Assembly (NCBI RefSeq): GCF_001544915.2
Contig: NZ_FCOE02000060.1
Location: forward strand, 1-34,618
Reading direction: 5' to 3'
Origin: Caballeronia pedi
Lineage (GTDB): Bacteria; Pseudomonadota; Gammaproteobacteria; Burkholderiales; Burkholderiaceae
DNA length: 34,618 nucleotides
A program made the position numbers and the translations under genes. The notes under the pieces were generated by a model, which saw only the letters and a program-made list of their open reading frames with translations, did no database searches and had not been told where the DNA came from. This document shows positions 8,862 through 17,082 of this stretch, in pieces (position 1 is the first letter of the stretch; each line of letters starts with the position of its first letter).

Positions 8862-11486
8862 ATGAAAGCCGCCGAAATACGCGAGAAATTCCTGAAGTTT
8901 TTCGAATCGAAGGGCCATACGATCGTCCGTTCGTCGAGCCTCGTGCCCGGCAACGACCCGACGCTGCTCTTCACCAACTCGGGCATGGTCCAGTTCAAGG
9001 ACGTGTTCCTGGGCAGCGAATCGCGTCCGTACTCGCGCGCGACCACCGCGCAGCGCAGCGTGCGCGCGGGCGGCAAGCACAACGATCTGGAGAACGTCGG
9101 CTACACCGCGCGCCATCACACGTTCTTCGAGATGCTCGGCAACTTCTCGTTCGGCGATTACTTCAAGCGCGACGCGATCCACTATTGCTGGGAACTGCTG
9201 ACCAAGGTGTATAACCTGCCAGCAGAAAAGCTCACGGTCACCGTCTACAAGGAAGACGACGAAGCCTTCGACATCTGGGCGAAGGAAATCGGCGTGCCGG
9301 TCGAGCGCATCATCCGCATCGGCGACAACAAGGGCGCGCGCTACGCGTCGGACAATTTCTGGCAGATGGCCGACACCGGCCCGTGCGGCCCGTGCTCGGA
9401 AGTGTTCTACGATCACGGCCCGGAAATCTGGGGCGGCCCGCCGGGATCTCCTGAAGAAGACGGCGACCGCTTCATCGAGATCTGGAATCTCGTGTTCATG
9501 CAGTTCAACCGCGACGCCCAAGGCAACATGACGCCGCTGCCCAAGCAGTGCGTCGATACCGGCATGGGCCTCGAACGTCTCGCCGCCGTGCTCCAGCACG
9601 TCCACAGCAACTACGAAATCGATCTGTTCCAGACGCTCATCAAGGCTGCGGGCCGCGAAACGAATACCGCCGATCTGGAAAACAACTCGCTGAAGGTGAT
9701 CGCCGATCACATCCGCGCGTGCTCGTTCCTGATCGTCGATGGCGTGATCCCCGGTAACGAAGGCCGCGGCTACGTGCTGCGCCGGATCGTGCGCCGCGCG
9801 ATCCGTCACGGCTACAAGCTCGGCAAGAAGGGCGCGTTCTTCAACAAGCTGGTGGCGGATCTCGTCGCGGAAATGGGCGCGGCGTATCCGGAACTGAAGG
9901 ACGCGCAACAACGCGTGACTGATGTGCTGCGTCAGGAAGAAGAGCGCTTCTTCGAGACCATCGAACACGGCATGTCGATTCTCGAAGGCGAACTCGCGGA
10001 TCTGGAAAAGAAGAACGTCAAGCAACTGGACGGCGAACTCGCGTTCAAGCTGCACGACACTTACGGCTTTCCGCTCGACCTCACGGCGGACGTGTGCCGC
10101 GAGCGCGGCGTGACCGTCGACGAACCCGCCTTCGACGACGCCATGGCGCGTCAGCGCGACCAGGCGCGCGCGGCGGGCAAGTTCAAGATCGCGGCGGGCC
10201 TCGAATACTCGGGCGCGAAGTCCACTTTCCACGGCTACGAGAAGGAACTCTTCGACGACGCGAAGATTCTCGCGCTGTATGTCGAAGGCGCATCGGTGAA
10301 TGAGGCGAAGGACGGCCAGCAGGCGGTCGTCGTGCTCGATCACACGCCGTTCTACGCGGAATCGGGCGGCCAGGTCGGCGATCAGGGCGTGCTCGCGAAC
10401 GCGACCGTGCGCTTCGCCGTCGCGGATACGTTGAAAGTGCAGGCCGATGTCGTCGGTCATCACGGCACGGTCGAGCAGGGCACGCTCAAGGTCGGCGATG
10501 TCGTGAAGGCGGAAATCGACGGCATTCGCCGCGCCCGCACCGCGCGCAATCACTCGGCCACGCATTTGATGCACAAGGCGCTGCGCGAAGTGCTCGGCGG
10601 CCACGTGCAGCAGAAAGGCTCGCTCGTCGATGCCGACAAGACGCGCTTCGACTTCGCCCACAACGCACCGATGACCGATGACGACATCCGCCGCGTCGAG
10701 CAGATCGTGAACAACGAGATCATCGCGAACGCGCCGGGCGTCGTGCGCGTGATGTCGTACGACGATGCGGTGAAGGGCGGCGCGATGGCGCTGTTCGGCG
10801 AGAAATACGGCGATACCGTGCGCGTGCTCGATCTGGGCTTTTCGCGCGAGCTGTGCGGCGGCACGCACGTTCAGCGCACTGGCGATATCGGCTTCTTCAA
10901 GATCGTGATGGAAGGCGGCGTCGCGGCGGGCATTCGCCGCGTCGAGGCGATCACCGGCGACAACGCCGTGCGTTACGTGCAGGAACTGGATCAGCGCATC
11001 AACGCGGCGGCGGGCGTGCTGAAGGCGCAGCCTTCGGAGCTCACGCAGCGTATCGCGCAGGTTCAGGAGCACGTGAAGTCGCTGGAGAAGGAACTCGGCG
11101 CGTTGAAGTCGAAGCTCGCTGCGAGCCAGGGCGATGAACTCGTGTCGCAAGCCGTCGATGTGTCCGGCGTGCATGTGCTCGCGGCGCAACTGGAAGGCGC
11201 TGACGTGAAGACGCTGCGCGAAACCGTCGACAAGCTGAAGGACAAGCTCAAGAGCGCGGCGATCGTGCTCGCCTCGGTGGACGGCGGCAAGGTCAGCCTG
11301 ATCGCCGGCGTCACGGCGGATGCGTCGAAGAAGGTGAAGGCGGGTGAGCTCGTCAACTTCGTCGCGCAGCAAGTCGGTGGCAAGGGCGGCGGGCGTCCGG
11401 ACATGGCGCAGGCGGGCGGCACCGAGCCTGCCAATCTGCCGGCGGCGCTCGCGGGCGTGACAGGCTGGGTGCAGCAGCAGCTTTAA
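8862..11486 (+). CDS. alaS: alanyl-tRNA synthetase
   Basis: The 874-residue class II synthetase charges tRNA-Ala and edits mis-charged Ser and Gly. The start MKAAEIREKFLKFFESKGH and TLLFTNSGMVQFKDVF are family landmarks. The editing-domain zinc site is intact: HSATH (H564, H568) and CGGTH (C665, H669), positions almost identical to those of the E. coli enzyme. A coiled-coil stretch near 710-755 leads to the C-Ala domain ending in GGGRPDMAQAGG. The ATG at 8862 is chosen over the in-frame ATG at 8787 by this N-terminal alignment. A strong terminator follows. Full length and intact. Confidence 0.98.
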   Translation: MKAAEIREKFLKFFESKGHTIVRSSSLVPGNDPTLLFTNSGMVQFKDVFLGSESRPYSRATTAQRSVRAGGKHNDLENVGYTARHHTFFEMLGNFSFGDYFKRDAIHYCWELLTKVYNLPAEKLTVTVYKEDDEAFDIWAKEIGVPVERIIRIGDNKGARYASDNFWQMADTGPCGPCSEVFYDHGPEIWGGPPGSPEEDGDRFIEIWNLVFMQFNRDAQGNMTPLPKQCVDTGMGLERLAAVLQHVHSNYEIDLFQTLIKAAGRETNTADLENNSLKVIADHIRACSFLIVDGVIPGNEGRGYVLRRIVRRAIRHGYKLGKKGAFFNKLVADLVAEMGAAYPELKDAQQRVTDVLRQEEERFFETIEHGMSILEGELADLEKKNVKQLDGELAFKLHDTYGFPLDLTADVCRERGVTVDEPAFDDAMARQRDQARAAGKFKIAAGLEYSGAKSTFHGYEKELFDDAKILALYVEGASVNEAKDGQQAVVVLDHTPFYAESGGQVGDQGVLANATVRFAVADTLKVQADVVGHHGTVEQGTLKVGDVVKAEIDGIRRARTARNHSATHLMHKALREVLGGHVQQKGSLVDADKTRFDFAHNAPMTDDDIRRVEQIVNNEIIANAPGVVRVMSYDDAVKGGAMALFGEKYGDTVRVLDLGFSRELCGGTHVQRTGDIGFFKIVMEGGVAAGIRRVEAITGDNAVRYVQELDQRINAAAGVLKAQPSELTQRIAQVQEHVKSLEKELGALKSKLAASQGDELVSQAVDVSGVHVLAAQLEGADVKTLRETVDKLKDKLKSAAIVLASVDGGKVSLIAGVTADASKKVKAGELVNFVAQQVGGKGGGRPDMAQAGGTEPANLPAALAGVTGWVQQQL

Positions 11487-11507
11487 TCGCTCATTCGTCC
11501 TTCGACG

Positions 11508-11546
11508 AAACGGCTCGATCTCTTTCGGATCGGGCCGTTTTTCTTT
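11508..11546 (+). terminator. intrinsic terminator of alaS
   Basis: AAACGGCTCGATC (11508-11520) pairs with GATCGGGCCGTTT (11528-11540), a 13-bp stem with one G-U pair and a 7-nt loop. TTTTTCTTT runs on from the right arm. This is a textbook rho-independent terminator 22 nt after the stop. Confidence 0.9.
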
Positions 11547-11610
11547 ACAGCCTGTCAGGCACACCGCGTGCAACGCTCCCAGCATTTCAACCAGAAAAGG
11601 GAGATGCATC

Positions 11611-11847
11611 ATGAATCGAAAATTCGCATTGATCGTACTGACTTCGGCCATGCTCGCCGCAACCGGCGCCGCGCAGGCGAAGGGCTGCATCGAAGGCGCG
11701 GCGGTGGGCGGCGTGGCGGGCCACGTCGCGGGCAAGCACGGCACGGCGGGCGCGGTGGGCGGCTGCGCGATCGGCCATCACGAAGCCAGCAAGAAGGACA
11801 AGAAGGCGCAAGAGGCCAACGCGGCGAGCGCGCCCGACAGCAAGTAG
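11611..11847 (+). CDS. small exported glycine-zipper protein
   Basis: The product has 78 residues. A Sec signal peptide ends at GAAQA (about residue 23). The mature part starts KGCIEGAAVGGVAGHVAG, a glycine-zipper segment with histidines, and holds two cysteines (in KGCIEG and GGCAIG) that could form a disulphide. The tail is charged (SKKDKKAQ). There is no lipobox, in contrast to the 70-residue zipper lipoprotein at 7220. The ATG at 11611 has AGGGAG about 7 nt upstream. Proteins of this kind are common in Burkholderiaceae and of unknown function. The gene lies alone between alaS and the aldolase gene. Confidence 0.78.
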   Translation: MNRKFALIVLTSAMLAATGAAQAKGCIEGAAVGGVAGHVAGKHGTAGAVGGCAIGHHEASKKDKKAQEANAASAPDSK

Positions 11848-11857
11848 TCGTTCTGGC

Positions 11858-11888
11858 GGACCGGCGACGCCACCACGCGCGCCGGTCC
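11858..11888 (+). terminator. hairpin after the small glycine-zipper gene
   Basis: GGACCGGCG (11858-11866) pairs perfectly with CGCCGGTCC (11880-11888) around a 13-nt loop, 10 nt after the stop codon. There is no U-tract, so it is a weak or rho-assisted terminator at best. Confidence 0.4.
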
Positions 11889-11895
11889 GAGCCGC

Positions 11896-11901
11896 TAGAA
11901 T
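11896..11901 (+). promoter_or_regulatory. possible -10 element for the threonine aldolase gene
   Basis: TAGAAT stands 72 nt before the ATG at 11973, just after the hairpin. No convincing -35 is present at the usual distance. Confidence 0.25.
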
Positions 11902-11972
11902 GGCCGGATTGCCGGCCGCGCGGCGCTACTCCGTCGCGCGCCTCGTTCACGACAGGCCATCACAGCGATCCC

Positions 11973-13028
11973 ATGACAGCGCCCACGGACCCGATCCAGC
12001 ACTTCGCCTCCGACAACTACGCGGGCATCTGCCCAGAAGCGCTGCAAGCGCTCATCAACGCCAACACGAGCGGCCACGAACCCGCTTACGGTGACGATTC
12101 ATGGACGGCGCAAGTCTGCGACCGCATCCGCGATCTTTTCCAGACCGATTGCGAAGTCTTCTTCGTCTTCAACGGCACGGCCGCGAATTCGCTCGCGCTC
12201 GCGTCGCTCTGCCAGTCGTATCACTCGGTGATCTGCCACGAACTCGCGCATATCGAAACCGATGAGTGCGGCGGCCCCGAGTTCTTCTCCGGCGGCTCGA
12301 AGCTGCTCACCGCGAAGGGCGAGAACGGCAAGCTCACGCCCGATGCGATCGAGGAACTCGTCACGAAGCGCGCGGACATCCATTATCCGAAGCCGAAGGT
12401 CGTCGCGCTCACGCAGGCGACGGAAGTCGGCACCGTCTACACCGTCGAGGAAATTCGTGCGATCGCGGCGATCGCCAAACGCCGGCATCTGAAGGTGCAT
12501 ATGGACGGCGCGCGCTTCGCCAACGCCGTCGCGACGCTCGACGTGCATCCGTCGGAAATTACATGGCGCGCGGGCGTCGACGTGCTGTGTTTCGGCGGCA
12601 CGAAGAACGGCTTGCCGGTGGGCGAGGCGGTCGTGTTCTTCGACAAGGCGCTCGCCGCCGATTTCGCGTATCGCCTGAAGCAGGCGGGGCAGCTTGCATC
12701 GAAGATGCGCTTCATCTCCGCGCCGTGGCTCGGCCTGCTCGACAACGACGTATGGCTGCGCAACGCGCGTCACGCCAACGCGATGGCGCGGCTCATGGCC
12801 GAACGCCTCGTCGAGATCCCCGGCGTGAGTCTGCTCTTCAAGCCCGAATCGAACGCGGTATTCGCCGAACTGCCGGCGCACGTCGCGGCGGCGCTGCGCG
12901 CGAAGGGCTGGCGCTTCTATCAGTTCATCGGCTCGGGCGGCTGCCGTCTGATGTGCGCGTGGGACACGAAACAGGAAACGGTCGAACGCTTCACCGACGA
13001 AGTGCGCGCGCTCTGCGGACCGCGCTGA
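11973..13028 (+). CDS. ltaE: low-specificity L-threonine aldolase (PLP enzyme)
   Basis: The 351-residue product is a fold-type I PLP enzyme of the threonine aldolase/beta-eliminating lyase family, which cleaves threonine or allo-threonine to glycine and acetaldehyde. The PLP lysine is in FGGTKNG (K211). HMDGARFANA provides the Asp that contacts the cofactor pyridine ring. The N-terminal FASDNYAG is the family's usual opening, and GHEPAYGDD follows. The ATG at 11973 is chosen over the in-frame start at 11568, which would run through the preceding gene. Its stop lies only 7 nt before a strong promoter for the next operon. Beta-hydroxy-amino acid specificity is not decidable from sequence. Confidence 0.9.
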   Translation: MTAPTDPIQHFASDNYAGICPEALQALINANTSGHEPAYGDDSWTAQVCDRIRDLFQTDCEVFFVFNGTAANSLALASLCQSYHSVICHELAHIETDECGGPEFFSGGSKLLTAKGENGKLTPDAIEELVTKRADIHYPKPKVVALTQATEVGTVYTVEEIRAIAAIAKRRHLKVHMDGARFANAVATLDVHPSEITWRAGVDVLCFGGTKNGLPVGEAVVFFDKALAADFAYRLKQAGQLASKMRFISAPWLGLLDNDVWLRNARHANAMARLMAERLVEIPGVSLLFKPESNAVFAELPAHVAAALRAKGWRFYQFIGSGGCRLMCAWDTKQETVERFTDEVRALCGPR

Positions 13029-13035
13029 ACCCCGA

Positions 13036-13065
13036 TTGACAGGCTCGCCGCGCCGCTCCTAACAT
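13036..13065 (+). promoter_or_regulatory. strong sigma70-type promoter for the thioesterase-liv operon
   Basis: TTGACA (13036-13041) is a perfect -35, followed after 18 nt by TAACAT (13060-13065). Transcription would start near 13072, about 100 nt before the thioesterase ATG and immediately before the dehydrogenase remnant. Confidence 0.65.
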
Positions 13066-13082
13066 GCCCGCACACCATCCAA

Positions 13083-13169
13083 GGCGCGCTCGCGGATCAT
13101 TGCCACAAGACGAATCCGCGCGAGGCGAGCGCGGAGGATTATCGGCGCATGCTGACGGAGTCGCTCTGA
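13083..13169 (+). pseudogene. 3' remnant of an iron-containing alcohol dehydrogenase gene
   Basis: Reading in the frame that ends at TGA 13167-13169, the last 28 codons give GALADHCHKTNPREAS and then AEDYRRMLTESL. This looks like the C-terminus of group III iron-containing alcohol dehydrogenases, where ADHxHxTNPR followed by a DY/DI-containing helix ends the protein. No start codon, upstream domain or room for one exists: the aldolase stop is at 13028 and a promoter lies between. The stop abuts the thioesterase ATG exactly, and the thioesterase ribosome site (GGAG, 13157-13160) lies inside the fragment, which may be why it survived. The assignment is from short-motif recognition. Confidence 0.6.
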
Positions 13170-13607
13170 ATGACCAAACCCGTACCCACGCGGCGCGCGG
13201 ACTACGCGCACTTTCTCGCGATCAGCACGCGCTGGTCGGACAACGACGTCTATGGGCACATCAACAACGTCGTCTATTACAGCTATTTCGACACCGTCGT
13301 GAACGAGTATCTGCTGCGCGCGGGCGTGCTCGATTTCAGCGAGGGCGAAACCATTGGCCTCGTCGTCGAGACGCGCTGCAATTTCTTCGCGCCGGTCGTG
13401 TTTCCGGAACCGGTCGAAGCGGGCTTGCGGGTCGAGAAGCTCGGCAACACGAGCGTGCGCTATGAAGTGGCGATTTTCACGCAAGGCTCGGACGTCGCCG
13501 CCGCGCAAGGGCATTTCGTGCATGTCTACGTGGATCGCGTGACGCGCAGGCCGGTGCCGCTGCCCGCGCCGCTCGTCGATGCGCTGAAGCCGCTCGTCAC
13601 CGGCTGA
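13170..13607 (+). CDS. acyl-CoA thioesterase, hot-dog fold (YbgC/FadM-like)
   Basis: The 145-residue product has the 4HBT pattern TRWSDNDVYGHINNVVYY near the N-terminus (20-37), with D26 the likely catalytic acid. It should hydrolyse an acyl-CoA thioester in the cytoplasm. The length is normal for a single hot-dog domain that acts as a dimer or tetramer. The ATG at 13170 directly follows the TGA of the dehydrogenase remnant, with GGAG 9 nt upstream. livH begins 10 nt after its stop, so it is the first intact gene of the liv operon. The operon link suggests an acyl-CoA from branched-chain or related acids, but the substrate is unknown. Confidence 0.87.
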   Translation: MTKPVPTRRADYAHFLAISTRWSDNDVYGHINNVVYYSYFDTVVNEYLLRAGVLDFSEGETIGLVVETRCNFFAPVVFPEPVEAGLRVEKLGNTSVRYEVAIFTQGSDVAAAQGHFVHVYVDRVTRRPVPLPAPLVDALKPLVTG

Positions 13608-13617
13608 GGGTCGCGCC

Positions 13618-14559
13618 TTGCTTCAGTGGGTCTGCGTGAGTCTGCTCAACGGCGTGAGCGTGGGATTGCTGCTCTTCATGTTGTCGGCAGGCCTGACGCT
13701 GATTTTCTCGATGCTCGGCGTGCTCAACTTCGCGCATGCGAGTTTCTATATGCTCGGCGCGTATGTCGGGCAGGCGCTCGCCGCGCGTGGCGGTTTCTGG
13801 TTTGCGTTGATCGTCGCGCCGGTGGTCGTCGGCGTCGTGGGCGCGTTGTTCGAGCGATGCTTGTTGCGACGCGTGCATGCGCGCGGCGCGCTCGCGGAAA
13901 TGCTGCTCACGTTCGGCGCGGCCATCGTGATCGGCGAGGGCGTGAAGCTCTTCTGGGGACTCGGGCCGTTGCCCGCGACGATTCCGCGCGTGCTCGACGG
14001 TCCGCTCTTCACGCTGTACGGCGCGTCGTTCGCGCGCTATCGCGTGTTCATGATGTCGATCGCCGTGCTGATGCTCGGCGCGCTCTGGCTCGTCTTGCGC
14101 ACGTCGAAGACGGGCCTCGTCGTGCGCGCGGCGCTCACGCATCCCGCTACCGTCGAAACGCTCGGCCATGACGTGCCGCGCGTATTCACGACCGTCTTCG
14201 GCGTCGGAACCGCGCTCGCCGCGCTCGGCGGCGTGATTGGCGCGCCGCTCGCCGTCATCGAGCCAGCGATGGCCGATGCAATGGGCCCGATCGTGTTCGT
14301 TGTCGTCGTGATCGGCGGGCTCGGGTCGCTGGGCGGTGCGCTCGTCGCGTCGCTTCTGATCGGTTGCGTGCAGACCTTCGCGGTGGGGGCGAGCGCATCG
14401 GCGGGCAGCATCGCCGCATCGCTCGGTGTGACGCTGCCGCCCGCGTGGGGCGCGTTGACGGTCGCGCAGCTCGCGCCCGTGCTGCCTTATCTCGTGCTCG
14501 TCGCGATGCTGGCGGCGCGCCCGCGCGGGCTTTTCGGCGAGCGCACGCGCGATGTCTAG
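13618..14559 (+). CDS. livH: branched-chain amino acid ABC transporter permease LivH
   Basis: The 313-residue membrane protein is one of the two permeases of a LivHMGF-type importer. The opening LLNGVSVGLLLFMLSAGLTLIFSMLGVLNFAHASFYMLGAY is the LivH family signature in shortened quotation: NGVSVG, GLTLIFSMLGVLNFAH and FYMLGAY all occur. About eight hydrophobic segments are visible. The start is TTG at 13618, chosen because the family alignment begins at once, GAGGG lies about 8 nt upstream and no ATG is near; a GTG at 13636 is the alternative. It overlaps livM by 8 nt (14552-14559). The ligand may be a branched-chain amino acid, an amide or urea. Confidence 0.88.
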   Translation: MLQWVCVSLLNGVSVGLLLFMLSAGLTLIFSMLGVLNFAHASFYMLGAYVGQALAARGGFWFALIVAPVVVGVVGALFERCLLRRVHARGALAEMLLTFGAAIVIGEGVKLFWGLGPLPATIPRVLDGPLFTLYGASFARYRVFMMSIAVLMLGALWLVLRTSKTGLVVRAALTHPATVETLGHDVPRVFTTVFGVGTALAALGGVIGAPLAVIEPAMADAMGPIVFVVVVIGGLGSLGGALVASLLIGCVQTFAVGASASAGSIAASLGVTLPPAWGALTVAQLAPVLPYLVLVAMLAARPRGLFGERTRDV

Positions 14560-15631
14560 CTTCTTCGCGCTCATTGCCGCGCTCGCGCTGCCGCCGCTCT
14601 TCTCCGATCAATCGTGGCTGCTCGCGTACTTCGCTCAGACCGCGACGCTCATCGTGTTCGCGCTTTCGTACAACCTGCTGCTCGGCGAAACCGGCTTGCT
14701 CTCGTTCGGCCACGCCGTGTATTCGGGGCTCGGCGCATTTGCCGCAGCGCATGCGTTCAATCGCTTCGGCGTGCCGTTGCCGCTGTTGCCATTGACTGGC
14801 GGATTCGTCGCGACGTTCGCCGCCATCGTCTTCGGCGCGATCTCGACGCAGCGCGCGAGCACATCGTTCGCGATGATCACGCTCGGCATCGGCGAACTGG
14901 TCGCCGCGTGCGTGTGGCTCGTGCCGGGCTGGTTCGGCGGCGAGGGCGGCGTGACGATCGATCGCGCGAGCGGGCCGCCGCTCTTCGCGTGGACCTTCGG
15001 GCCCTTGCGCGAGGCTTATGTGCTGATCGCGTGCTGGTGTGTCGCAGCGGCGCTCGCGATGTTCGCGTTCTCGCGCACGCCGATGTGCCGCCTCGCCAAC
15101 GCCGTGCGCGACAATCCCGCGCGCGCCGCGTCGATCGGCTTCGCGCCGCGTCGCGTGCGCTTCACGATGCTCGTCGTGTCGGCGTTCTTCGCGGGCATCG
15201 CGGGCGTGCTGGCGCTGATCAATGTCGAACTCGTGTCGTCGGAAAGCGTGGGGCTGGCGCGTTCGACGAGCGTGCTCGTCGCGACGGTGATCGGCGGCGC
15301 GGGCACGTTCTTCGGGCCGGTGATCGGCGCGGTGCTGCTGACTTTTTTCAGCGTCGCGGTCGCGAGCGTGAGCGCCGCGTGGCCGATGTATCTCGGGCTC
15401 TTTTTCATGTGGGTGGTGATCGCCGCGCCGCAAGGCGTCGCGGGTTTGCTTCGACGCGATGTGCGAACGCTCAGCATCGGCGCGTTCAGCGCGATGCTCT
15501 GGGGCGTCGCGGTCGTCGTGCCGGTCGAAGCGCTCTATGCCGGACGAAGCGATGCGCGTACCTGGCTCATCGCCGCGCCGTGCGCGTTGCTGGGCTTGTG
15601 GCTCGCGCGGCGCACGAGGGCCACGCGATGA
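14552..15631 (+). CDS. livM: branched-chain amino acid ABC transporter permease LivM
   Basis: This second permease has 359 residues. ALSYNLLLGETGLLSFGHAV is the recognisable LivM block (about residues 35-54), and the later NPARAASIGFAPRRVRFTMLV corresponds to the cytoplasmic EAA-like loop, quoted here only in part as NPARAASIGF. About ten hydrophobic segments are present. The C-terminus extends beyond the usual end with two more hydrophobic stretches (SAMLWGVAVVVPVEALY and WLIAAPCALLGLWLA), a feature of one LivM branch in beta-proteobacteria. It overlaps livH by 8 nt and livG by 4 nt (ATGA), so the genes are translationally coupled. Confidence 0.88.
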   Translation: MSSFFALIAALALPPLFSDQSWLLAYFAQTATLIVFALSYNLLLGETGLLSFGHAVYSGLGAFAAAHAFNRFGVPLPLLPLTGGFVATFAAIVFGAISTQRASTSFAMITLGIGELVAACVWLVPGWFGGEGGVTIDRASGPPLFAWTFGPLREAYVLIACWCVAAALAMFAFSRTPMCRLANAVRDNPARAASIGFAPRRVRFTMLVVSAFFAGIAGVLALINVELVSSESVGLARSTSVLVATVIGGAGTFFGPVIGAVLLTFFSVAVASVSAAWPMYLGLFFMWVVIAAPQGVAGLLRRDVRTLSIGAFSAMLWGVAVVVPVEALYAGRSDARTWLIAAPCALLGLWLARRTRATR

Positions 15632-16368
15632 ACGCCGCGCTCGAACTGCACGGCATCGCCAAACGCTTCGGCGCGACGCGCGTGTTGCAAGGCGTCGATC
15701 TGCGCGTCGCGCAGGGCGAGCGGCACGCGCTCATCGGTCCGAACGGGGCGGGCAAGTCCACGCTCTTCGATCTGATCTCGGGGCGCGCGCGGCCGGATGA
15801 CGGGCGCATCGTCGCAAACGGAATCGATATCACGGGAAGGGCGCCGCAGCGCGTCTCGCGCTCGCTCGCGCGCAGCTTCCAGACGACGAGCGTATTCGGT
15901 GGACTATCCGTGATCGACAACCTGCGCTGCGCGGCGCTCGGTGCAGCCTCGGCGCGCTTCATCGACCGATGGCTGCCATCGCGAAGACTCGACGAACGCG
16001 CGCACGCGATGCTCGTTGCCATCGGCCTTGACGCGCACGCCGATGAACCCGCCGCGCGGCTGACCTACGCGGAGCAGCGCGCGCTCGATCTCGGCATCGC
16101 GCTCGCCACCGATGCGCCGCTGATCCTGCTCGACGAGCCCACCGCCGGCATGAATCGCGCGGAGGCGCAGCGCGCGCTCGCATTGATTCGCGCAACGACG
16201 GAAGGCCGCACGCTGCTCGTGATCGAGCATGACATGGATGCCGTGTTCGATCTCGCGGACCGCATTTCGGTGCTCGTGCAAGGGCGCGTGATCGCCACCG
16301 ATGCGCCCGCCGCGATCCGTGCGAATTGGGATGTGCGGGAAGCGTATCTCGGCGGAGCGGCGTCATGA
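15628..16368 (+). CDS. livG: branched-chain amino acid ABC transporter ATPase LivG
   Basis: The 246-residue product is a single-domain ABC ATPase. Walker A is GPNGAGKST (37-45), Walker B LILLDE (165-170), and the H-loop histidine is H201. The signature loop reads LTYAEQR (145-151) instead of LSGGQ or the LSYGEQR usual in LivG; the Ala in place of the second Gly is a mild deviation. ARSFQTTSVFGGLSV carries the Q-loop. The ATG at 15628 overlaps the livM stop (ATGA), and the stop overlaps livF in the same way. It should energise import together with LivF. Confidence 0.88.
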   Translation: MNAALELHGIAKRFGATRVLQGVDLRVAQGERHALIGPNGAGKSTLFDLISGRARPDDGRIVANGIDITGRAPQRVSRSLARSFQTTSVFGGLSVIDNLRCAALGAASARFIDRWLPSRRLDERAHAMLVAIGLDAHADEPAARLTYAEQRALDLGIALATDAPLILLDEPTAGMNRAEAQRALALIRATTEGRTLLVIEHDMDAVFDLADRISVLVQGRVIATDAPAAIRANWDVREAYLGGAAS

Positions 16369-17063
16369 GCGCGCAACTGCGGATCGAGAATTTGCGTGCG
16401 TGGTATGGCGCGGCGCAGGTGCTGCATGGCGTGAATCTTTGCATCGGCGATGGTGAAGCGGTTGCGCTCGTTGGCCGCAATGGCTCGGGACGCTCAACGC
16501 TCGCGAAAGCCATCATGGGCCTCGTGCGATGCGAGGGCGAGATGCGCTATCGGGATGTCGCGCTCGTCGGTTTGCGGCCGCATCGCATCGCGCGGCTGGG
16601 TATCGGCTATGTGCCTGAAACGCGTGACGTGTTTCCCGCGCTCACGGTGCGAGAAAACCTCGTGCTCGGTGAGAGGAAAGGCTCGCGCTTCACGCTGCGC
16701 GATGCGTGTCGATTGTTTCCCGTGCTCGAAGAACGCGCGTCGGTGAGAGCGGGTGCGCTATCGGGCGGCGAACAGCAGATGCTCGCGCTCGCGCGCACGC
16801 TGGCGGGCGATCCTTCGCTCGTCGTCATCGACGAACCCGGCGAGGGGCTTGCGCCGCAAGTGCTTGCGCAAGTCGCCACGTGTCTTGCGACGCTGCGCGA
16901 ACGGGGTGTCGCGATGCTGCTGATCGAAGAGCGCTTGACGATCGCGCGCAGGCTCGATGCGCGCGTCGCGGTGATGGGCCACGGGGCGATTCGGTTCGAT
17001 GGGGCGTTGGGGGCGCTCGCGGCGGACGAGCGCGTCATGCGTGATTGGCTTTCGATAGGTTAG
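16365..17063 (+). CDS. livF: branched-chain amino acid ABC transporter ATPase LivF, atypical P-loop
   Basis: The 232-residue product is the second ATPase of the importer. Its Walker A reads GRNGSGRST (37-45): Arg43 (codon CGC) replaces the invariant lysine that contacts ATP phosphates. The signature LSGGEQ (132-137), Walker B LVVIDE (152-157) and Q-loop region YVPETRDVF are normal. The H-loop position, which is Gln in many LivF proteins, falls in LLIEER. The ATG at 16365 overlaps the livG stop (ATGA). If the lysine change abolishes hydrolysis, LivG would have to do most of the ATP work; alternatively Arg is tolerated in this branch. The reading frame is otherwise complete. Confidence 0.85.
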   Translation: MSAQLRIENLRAWYGAAQVLHGVNLCIGDGEAVALVGRNGSGRSTLAKAIMGLVRCEGEMRYRDVALVGLRPHRIARLGIGYVPETRDVFPALTVRENLVLGERKGSRFTLRDACRLFPVLEERASVRAGALSGGEQQMLALARTLAGDPSLVVIDEPGEGLAPQVLAQVATCLATLRERGVAMLLIEERLTIARRLDARVAVMGHGAIRFDGALGALAADERVMRDWLSIG

Positions 17064-17082
17064 AGCGTGTTATCTATCTTGT

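Noticed and set aside
8832..11744. 970-codon open frame on the minus strand opposite alaS
   Set aside because: It is a shadow of alaS: Arg/Ala/His-rich with no recognisable domain, produced by strong third-position GC bias.
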